From: Ruminococcus sp.
Lineage (GTDB): Bacteria > Bacillota_A > Clostridia > Oscillospirales > Ruminococcaceae
Assembly: GCF_016283395.1 (NCBI RefSeq)
Contig: NZ_JAEEMU010000061.1
Coordinates: 1-19,637, forward strand
Length of the DNA stretch: 19,637 nt
Direction of reading: 5' to 3'
The notes under the pieces are model-generated. The model did not search any database and was not told the origin of the DNA. It saw only the letters and a program-made list of their open reading frames with translations. A program made the translations under genes and the position numbers. Shown in pieces: positions 14,928 through 19,637 of this stretch; the first letter of the stretch is position 1; every line of letters starts with the position of its first letter.

Positions 14928-17015
14928 TTATTCGGGTGAAGAAGTCATTTCCGCCTTGCCTGTTATGTCACAGAGACCGAGGAGATACTTCTGGATATGG
15001 AGTGCGTCCTCAGTTGTGAGACCGTCGCCTGTGTTCCATACATCGGCATTTGTTCTGCCCTTTTCAGTGATATGGTTGTCATCTGTACCGTTTATATCGA
15101 ACTTGTTCGGGTTTGCAAGAGCCTGCATGATAAGAACTACATCTGACATATCAACATTTCCGTCGCTGTTGGCGTCGCCGTAAGTTATCTCAGACTTTGT
15201 GAGATACACATTATGGTAGATGATGTGCTGAACGCCGTCGTCCTCTGTAGTGTAGTCCTCTTTGCTGAATGTGTAAGGAGAACCTTCCTTAACGCCGTTT
15301 ATACTGAAGCTGCAAACCTTAGCGTCCTTGTACTTCTCATAGCTTATGATAGCAGGATTAGCTGCGGAGGTATCTATCTGTGAGATAGGACCTGTAACTC
15401 CGCCGTCCTCATATACGATATTCCATGCTCCCATAACGACAGCGTTGTTTACGAGCTCCTTTGTTGCCTTGTCGTAGACTCTTACAACGTGTGAATAAGG
15501 TCTTACATCATCGGGATATACCTTTTTAGCGACCTTAACTGTGTAATAAGCAGTACCGTCCTTTACCTCGCTTGTGATATCGTCCTCATTGAGCTTATAC
15601 GCAAAGCCGTTGTAGATATTCTGAACTATCTGGAAATCGCTTATATTTGTAATGCCCTCAAAGTTTTTGATACCCTTGAAATCAACTTTCTTTGGGTTTG
15701 CTGATTCTGTATCCACAGGGAATTCGGATACTCTTGAAAAACCGTTTTCAATAATGGTATCCTTAGCGCTGAGGTAAACGTCGTTGATAAGCTTGCCTGA
15801 CGCCTTGTCAACAACGCTTATCTCGTAAGCCATTACAGCTGTTGTAGATGTTGTTGAAAGGATTGGACTTGTAGCCGTAGACGTTGTTGTCACAGATGAA
15901 GTTGTGGTGGCAGTTGCAGAGGTGGTAGTTGTTGTAGTCTCACTGCCCTCAGCATTCCATACAGCCTTGAACGAGATACCAATGCCAGGCTGTGCTCCCT
16001 CAATAAGGAAATCCTCGCCTGCCTGATATATCTTATCATCTCTCTGCCAGCCGCCGAATGTATAGCCGTCTCTCTTGACTGTACACTCCGGAACCTGTAT
16101 TGTTGTATCTGTCTTGCCCTTTACTCTGATATCGTCTTTGCTTGAGACTGTATTAGCAAAGAATACAATAGTGTAATTGATAGGGTTCCAGATAGGAGTC
16201 ATAACAACATCGTTTGCAGGCATAACGAACTTCTGGTCGCATTTGTAATCCTGACCGTCAGTTTCGCAGTGCCAGCCGATGATATTGAATCCGCTTCTGG
16301 AGAAACGGTCGTTGCTCTGAAGATTTACAGCGCCTGTTTCCATTACCTCATATTCCTGCTTTACAGCGCCGTTTATTCTGTCGGCGTCTCCGACGGTGTA
16401 GGTAAGCTTGTACTTCTTGCACCAGTTTGGCTCAAGAGTGATGTCCTCATCGCCCACAACGATGTACTGCTGACCTGCAAAGACGTGGGTGCCGTCTGTC
16501 CAGCCGCTCTGAGTATATCCGCTGCGTGGGAAAACGTTCATAGGTATCTCTACAAGAGCGCCTGCACGGACTTTCTCGCCGGGAACCATTTTCTCATAGT
16601 CCTCGCGTACTTCGCCGTCGATAACAACGCTGAATTTTACGGTGTGGTAGACCTTGTCATCTTTTTTCTGCCACACAGGGGTGATAGTAACATCGTGATC
16701 GGGGATATGGTAAACTCGTCCGCCGATATAGCCGTAAACATTATCGTCGGTCCAGCCCTTGAAGTAGTAGCCCTCTCTTTGGAGCTCGGCTGTAGGTATT
16801 ATAAGGGTAGAATCAAAAGTGCCTTCTCTATCCTTGATATCGGGTACATTTCCGTCGTCGTCGGGAACGATAGTTACATCGTCGCCCAGCTCAAAATGTA
16901 CTTTATATGTCTTTTCTTCGGTGTCAGCTCCGAAGCTGTAATTGAAGCCAACGGAGCACACGGCGATAACTGCGGAAGAAGCAGCCGCCGTCAGTTTTTT
17001 GATGATCGTGTTCAT
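14928..17015 (-). CDS. Secreted InlB-repeat/dockerin surface protein
   Basis: The product is 695 residues. A signal peptide is followed by four InlB B-repeat/Flg_new-like modules, each ending in a GW...W pattern (GYYFKGW to PVW; GYTQSGW to PNW; GFNIIGW to PIW; GYTFGGW to AVW), spanning about 35-355. A Thr/Ser linker (about 358-395) leads to two related modules: YEISVVDKASGKLINDVYLS and SHVVRVYDKATKELVNNAVV, both with a later DT-x2-ANP motif. A C-terminal dockerin has GDANSDGNVDMSDVVLIMQA and TGDGLTTEDALHIQKYL. No catalytic residues are recognised, so it is probably structural or adhesive and cohesin-docked. The ATG at 17015 has GGGAGGG (17025-17019) in front; an upstream in-frame ATG at 17027 would swallow that site. 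DUF4250 lies just upstream. Confidence 0.88.
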   Translation of the reverse strand: MNTIIKKLTAAASSAVIAVCSVGFNYSFGADTEEKTYKVHFELGDDVTIVPDDDGNVPDIKDREGTFDSTLIIPTAELQREGYYFKGWTDDNVYGYIGGRVYHIPDHDVTITPVWQKKDDKVYHTVKFSVVIDGEVREDYEKMVPGEKVRAGALVEIPMNVFPRSGYTQSGWTDGTHVFAGQQYIVVGDEDITLEPNWCKKYKLTYTVGDADRINGAVKQEYEVMETGAVNLQSNDRFSRSGFNIIGWHCETDGQDYKCDQKFVMPANDVVMTPIWNPINYTIVFFANTVSSKDDIRVKGKTDTTIQVPECTVKRDGYTFGGWQRDDKIYQAGEDFLIEGAQPGIGISFKAVWNAEGSETTTTTTSATATTTSSVTTTSTATSPILSTTSTTAVMAYEISVVDKASGKLINDVYLSAKDTIIENGFSRVSEFPVDTESANPKKVDFKGIKNFEGITNISDFQIVQNIYNGFAYKLNEDDITSEVKDGTAYYTVKVAKKVYPDDVRPYSHVVRVYDKATKELVNNAVVMGAWNIVYEDGGVTGPISQIDTSAANPAIISYEKYKDAKVCSFSINGVKEGSPYTFSKEDYTTEDDGVQHIIYHNVYLTKSEITYGDANSDGNVDMSDVVLIMQALANPNKFDINGTDDNHITEKGRTNADVWNTGDGLTTEDALHIQKYLLGLCDITGKAEMTSSPE

Positions 17016-17027
17016 AAGCCCTCCCAT

Positions 17028-17088
17028 TCGGCAAGAAGCCGACTGAGTATCCGCGTCAGATCAAACGAATCAGCTAAGACGGGATACT
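17028..17088 (-). promoter_or_regulatory. Two hairpins between DUF4250 and the dockerin gene
   Basis: AGTATCC (17046-17052) pairs with GGATACT (17082-17088), which overlaps the DUF4250 stop codon. A tight hairpin, TCGGC (17028-17032) with GCCGA (17038-17042), sits three bases upstream of the dockerin gene's GGGAGGG. No T run follows, so these are more likely mRNA processing or translation-control structures than a terminator. Confidence 0.4.
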
Positions 17089-17263
17089 ATCTGAATGAAT
17101 TAGTGTTTGGATCATATACATAACCTATCTTTTCAAGCTTTGAGCTGATATCGTCCGCAGAGGTGCAAAGACTCTTGCACAGCTCCTCAAAGGATGGGTA
17201 TTCGTCACGAAGAAGCGTATTGATATAGCTTAATAAAATAACGGGATCATTCGGTAAACTCAT
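17087..17263 (-). CDS. DUF4250 family small protein
   Basis: This 58-residue gene is short and easily missed. It begins MSLPNDPVILLSYINTLLRD and continues with EYPSFEELCKSL, then DDISSKLEKIGYVYDP, and ends NTNSFR. That order (P-DP-LLS-N-LRD, then S-EELC, then L-IGY-YD) is what I know of the DUF4250 family of small clostridial proteins. It looks like a helix-turn-helix-like miniature fold; no function is established. An ideal Shine-Dalgarno (AAGGAGG) precedes the ATG by five bases, and a consensus promoter lies about 180 bases upstream. The dockerin gene follows after 71 bases, probably on the same transcript. It contains two Cys (C29 and C33) with no metal-site pattern. Confidence 0.88.
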   Translation of the reverse strand: MSLPNDPVILLSYINTLLRDEYPSFEELCKSLCTSADDISSKLEKIGYVYDPNTNSFR

Positions 17264-17439
17264 AAGTTCCTCCTTGTCTGAAACGGCGATGTCAATGTTT
17301 AACAGAACGCAGTGCAGGACATTCTGTCATGAAGCTGCCGGGCTTCACCTGACATTTTCTGAAGTGATTTTTTTCTGTCTTTTATCAGGCGATAATGGCT
17401 AAGCATCAGCCGAAAAAACGTGCGTTATGTATATATTAT
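17264..17439 (-). promoter_or_regulatory. Long structured 5' leader of the DUF4250-dockerin transcript
   Basis: About 175 nt lie between the predicted start and the DUF4250 ATG. Visible helices (plus coordinates): GGCT (17397-17400) with AGCC (17408-17411); TGAAGC (17330-17335) with GCTTCA (17342-17347), extended by GTCA (17326-17329) with TGAC (17350-17353); and ACAGAA (17302-17307) with TTCTGT (17322-17327). The last two share bases 17326-17327 and cannot both be complete. I recognise no riboswitch class. Confidence 0.45.
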
Positions 17440-17445
17440 AAGTTT

Positions 17446-17474
17446 ACTATACAATACTAAAATTGATTTGTCAA
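17446..17474 (-). promoter_or_regulatory. SigA promoter for the DUF4250-dockerin unit
   Basis: On the minus strand there is a perfect TTGACA (17474-17469), a 17-bp spacer and TATAGT (17451-17446, five of six). Transcription should begin near 17439 and run left. It is divergent from the hydrogenase genes. Confidence 0.85.
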
Positions 17475-17836
17475 TAAAATGAAGAGCTTATGTTTTGTGA
17501 ATTTTATGTAAATAAGTATTATCTTGTAAGTTTTGATTTTGCAAGCTTTTTTTCAAGCCGAGGGGAGATTATTTGGGGTATAAATACTTGGTAAAACGTT
17601 AAAATCAAAAGAGCTCATAATTTGTTCATAAAAGAATCAAATTAATATTTCAGAAAACTCTGACATTTGTACAAGTGGGGATACTTTTTAACTAAACCTA
17701 TCGGCACACTAAGAGACTTGACAGTTGTAAACCTTATTTTGCGCTGAGTGGTCACTATTAGTTATAATTGTGCAAAATATACAGTAATTTTGGGGCTAAT
17801 TAGGCTAAAATGGCGATAGCAATTTTTCGCGTTTTA
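17475..17836. other. AT-rich divergent intergenic region without a recognised gene
   Basis: About 360 bases separate the two divergent promoters. It is AT-rich with no open frame that has both a ribosome site and family resemblance. A 34-codon frame from the ATG at 17490 lacks a Shine-Dalgarno. A TTGACA at 17718-17723 has no -10 at 16-18 bp. A TATAAT at 17763-17768 lacks a convincing -35. A TTGCAAGC/T-run stretch near 17539-17551 is a poor terminator. Upstream regulator sites are possible but none is recognisable. Confidence 0.6.
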
Positions 17837-17845
17837 TGTTATAAT
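17837..17845 (+). promoter_or_regulatory. Extended -10 promoter for the NuoE/NuoF-type operon
   Basis: TGtTATAAT has a perfect TATAAT at 17840-17845. The -35 position (17817-17822, TAGCAA) is poor. The leader of about 90 nt carries a weak hairpin (TGAGA 17858-17862 with TCTCA 17875-17879) followed by an A/T run, which might attenuate slightly. Confidence 0.62.
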
Positions 17846-17941
17846 ACATAAGATATGTGAGATATGATATTTTGTCTCATAAATTTTTTATGGTCGACAT
17901 TGTTACATTTTTCACAGCTAATACACAAGGAGGTCCATTAA

Positions 17942-18436
17942 ATGAATTCAGCTAAATCAACTGTTCCCTTCAAGGGTACTCCAGAGCAGGAGGCTGAGCT
18001 CCTCAAGGTCATCGAAGAAAAGAAGAACGACAAGGGTGCTCTTATGCCTATCCTTCAGAAGGCTCAGGAAATTTACGGCTACCTTCCAATTGAGGTCCAG
18101 GCAATTATTTCCGACAACACAGGTATCCCGCTCGAGAAGATCTACGGCGTTGTAACTTTCTACGCTCAGTTCTCACTGTATCCAAAGGGAGAGTACACAA
18201 TCTCTGTCTGTCTCGGTACAGCTTGCTATGTTAAAGGTTCAGGAGATATCTACAATAAGCTTCAGGAAAAGCTTGGAATAGGCGGAGGCGAGTGCACTCC
18301 AGACGGTAAGTTCTCACTTGACGCCTGCCGCTGCATCGGTGCCTGCGGTCTTGCACCTGTCCTCACAGTAAACGAGGACGTTTACGGACGTCTTACTGTT
18401 GACGACGTAGATAAGATCATTGAAAAATACGCTTGA
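17942..18436 (+). CDS. nuoE: NuoE-like [2Fe-2S] subunit of an NADH-linked hydrogenase (HydC/HndA type)
   Basis: This is a 164-residue thioredoxin-fold [2Fe-2S] protein of the complex I 24-kDa family. An N-terminal helical part (about 1-75) has ALMPILQKAQEIYGYLP and KIYGVVTFYAQF. The cluster ligands are C90 and C95 in VCLGTACYVKG, and C131 and C135 in ACRCIGACGLAPV. In fermentative clostridia this subunit works in a cytosolic NADH/ferredoxin [FeFe] hydrogenase, not a membrane complex I; the fused thioredoxin-like domain of the next gene supports that. An ideal AAGGAGG lies before the ATG at 17942. It is the first gene of an operon continued 31 bases later by the NuoF-like gene. The exact hydrogenase type cannot be decided from this window. 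Confidence 0.93.
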   Translation: MNSAKSTVPFKGTPEQEAELLKVIEEKKNDKGALMPILQKAQEIYGYLPIEVQAIISDNTGIPLEKIYGVVTFYAQFSLYPKGEYTISVCLGTACYVKGSGDIYNKLQEKLGIGGGECTPDGKFSLDACRCIGACGLAPVLTVNEDVYGRLTVDDVDKIIEKYA

Positions 18437-18467
18437 TTCCAAACATTACCATTTAGGAGGTTAATTT

Positions 18468-19637
18468 ATGAAAACTCTTGAAGAACTCAAGGTTGTCAGA
18501 GACAGCATGAAGGGCGAAGTTGCTCTCAGAACACATGGCAATGCTTCTTCAAAATATGAAAGACACGTCCTTGTCTGCGGCGGTACAGGATGTACATCTT
18601 CAGGCTCACCAAAGATCATTGAGGAGCTCGAAAAGCAGTTTGCAGATAAGGGACTTACAGATAAGGTACAGATCGTTAAGACAGGATGCTTCGGTCTCTG
18701 TGAGCGCGGTCCTATCATGATCGTATACCCGGAGGGCTCTTTCTACTCACGCGTTAAGGTAGACGAGATCCCACGTATCGTTGATGAGCACCTCATCGGC
18801 GGCAACCCTGTTAAGGAGTTCCTCTATGAGGAGACAGTTGCAGGCGACGAGATCAAGTCTCTCGACGATACTTCATTCTACAAAAAGCAGCACCGTGTAG
18901 CTCTCAGAAACTGCGGTGTTATCAATCCTGAAAATATTAACGAGTACATAGGACGTGACGGTTATGAGGCTCTCGGTAAGGTCCTCACAACTATGACTCC
19001 TGAGGACGTTATCCAGACAATCCTCGATTCAGGTCTCCGCGGAAGAGGCGGCGGCGGATTCCCCACAGGTATGAAGTGGAAGCTCGCCCGCAACATCGTT
19101 CCGAACGCTGACCAGAAGTACGTTTGCTGTAACGCTGACGAGGGCGATCCGGGTGCATTCATGGACCGTTCAGTACTCGAGGGCGACCCCCATGTTGTAC
19201 TTGAGGCTATGGCTATCGCAGGTTATGCTATCGGCGCAACACAGGGTTATATTTATGTCCGCGCTGAGTATCCTATCGCTGTTGAGCGTCTTAACATCGC
19301 TATCAAGCAGGCTCGTGAGAACGGTATGCTCGGCAAGAACATCTTCGGAACAGATTTCTGCTTCGATATAGACCTCCGTCTCGGTGCAGGCGCTTTCGTT
19401 TGCGGTGAGGAGACAGCTCTTATGACATCTATCGAGGGCAACCGCGGCGAGCCCCGTCCAAGACCTCCTTTCCCAGCTGAAAAAGGTCTTTTCCAGAAGC
19501 CAACTATCCTCAACAATGTTGAGACATATGCTAATATCCCACAGATCATCCTCAATGGTGCGCAGTGGTTCGCATCAATGGGTACTGAGAAGTCAAAGGG
19601 TACTAAGGTATTCGCTCTCGGCGGTAAGATCAAGAAC
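18468..19637 (+). CDS. nuoF: NuoF-like FMN/NADH subunit with N-terminal [2Fe-2S] domain (HydB type; 3' end outside window)
   Basis: The first 390 codons are visible and open to the window edge. An N-terminal thioredoxin-like [2Fe-2S] domain (about 30-115) has C37, C42, C74 and C78 (CGGTGC and TGCFGLC). The flavin/NADH core follows: GLRGRGGGGFPTGMKW (about 189-204, FMN and nucleotide binding), CNADEGDPGAFMDR, and GAGAFVCGEETALMTSIEGN (from 306). The [4Fe-4S] ligands and any ferredoxin domains expected at the C-terminus are beyond the edge. The fused N-terminal domain is the HydB layout known from Thermotoga-type electron-bifurcating hydrogenases; Desulfovibrio-type Hnd systems carry it as a separate HndB gene. 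AGGAGG lies before the ATG at 18468. A catalytic [FeFe] hydrogenase subunit is expected next. Confidence 0.95.
   Translation, partial: MKTLEELKVVRDSMKGEVALRTHGNASSKYERHVLVCGGTGCTSSGSPKIIEELEKQFADKGLTDKVQIVKTGCFGLCERGPIMIVYPEGSFYSRVKVDEIPRIVDEHLIGGNPVKEFLYEETVAGDEIKSLDDTSFYKKQHRVALRNCGVINPENINEYIGRDGYEALGKVLTTMTPEDVIQTILDSGLRGRGGGGFPTGMKWKLARNIVPNADQKYVCCNADEGDPGAFMDRSVLEGDPHVVLEAMAIAGYAIGATQGYIYVRAEYPIAVERLNIAIKQARENGMLGKNIFGTDFCFDIDLRLGAGAFVCGEETALMTSIEGNRGEPRPRPPFPAEKGLFQKPTILNNVETYANIPQIILNGAQWFASMGTEKSKGTKVFALGGKIKN

Noticed and set aside
17028..17088. Hairpins between DUF4250 and the dockerin gene as a terminator
   Set aside because: No T run follows on the minus strand, so I listed them only as possible mRNA structures.
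16269..17123. Plus-strand open frame of 284 codons opposite the InlB-repeat gene
   Set aside because: It has no ribosome site or family resemblance and runs antisense to a clear signal-peptide/repeat/dockerin protein and across the DUF4250 end. It is a codon-bias shadow.
17490..17594. 34-codon frame in the divergent spacer
   Set aside because: No Shine-Dalgarno, Phe/Tyr-rich AT-driven composition and no recognisable similarity.
17718..17768. TTGACA at 17718 and TATAAT at 17763 as one promoter
   Set aside because: They are 39 bases apart, far beyond the 16-18 bp required.

Overview
The window looks like the chromosome of an anaerobic, fibre-associated Firmicute of the Ruminococcus type (Oscillospiraceae). 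Two secreted proteins end in paired EF-hand-like dockerin loops behind Ser/Thr-rich linkers. The housekeeping genes are of clostridial type: a Prp-cleaved L27, a Mini-III RNase, and a NuoE/NuoF-type pair of an NADH-linked [FeFe] hydrogenase. Genus is inferred from protein style; no rRNA is present.

Layout. 1-1430: the 3' end of rpsB, then tsf and a strong terminator. 1444-2200: an unrecognised protein with two membrane segments and its own terminator. 2374-10400: a rightward unit that starts at a good extended -10 promoter and encodes a MoxR-type AAA+ ATPase, a DUF58 protein and a polytopic transglutaminase-like protein (the classic MoxR/DUF58/TgpA-like triad). These are followed closely by a secreted C39-like domain/SH3/dockerin protein, prmA and an unrecognised cytosolic 398-aa protein, with a terminator at the end. 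10424-13987: consensus promoter, a structured L21-type leader, rplU-prp-rpmA, a hairpin, then obg-mrnC-yebC and a terminator. 14017-14793: a consensus promoter, a yybP-ykoY-type manganese riboswitch with a readable terminator/antiterminator, and mntP.

14797-14920 is a long, nearly perfect palindromic hairpin between the convergent mntP and dockerin genes. It ends in T runs on both strands. On the minus strand (17451 down to 14928) lie a consensus promoter, a structured leader of about 175 nt, a 58-aa DUF4250 gene that is easily missed, and a 695-aa protein with four InlB/Flg_new-like repeats, a duplicated beta-type module and a dockerin. 17475-17941 is an AT-rich divergent intergenic region. 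From 17942 to the window end are a NuoE-like subunit (HydC/HndA type) and the first 390 residues of a NuoF-like subunit (HydB type).

How the parts work together: two ribosome and translation blocks (rpsB-tsf; rplU-prp-rpmA-obg-mrnC-yebC) flank a cell-envelope unit in which an ATPase chaperone and a membrane transglutaminase-fold protein sit beside a dockerin-bearing papain-fold protein. Manganese homeostasis is controlled by an RNA switch. The right edge begins a redox/hydrogen operon. The less-explained items are the dockerin protein inside the MoxR unit, the palindrome downstream of mntP and the structured leader upstream of DUF4250.
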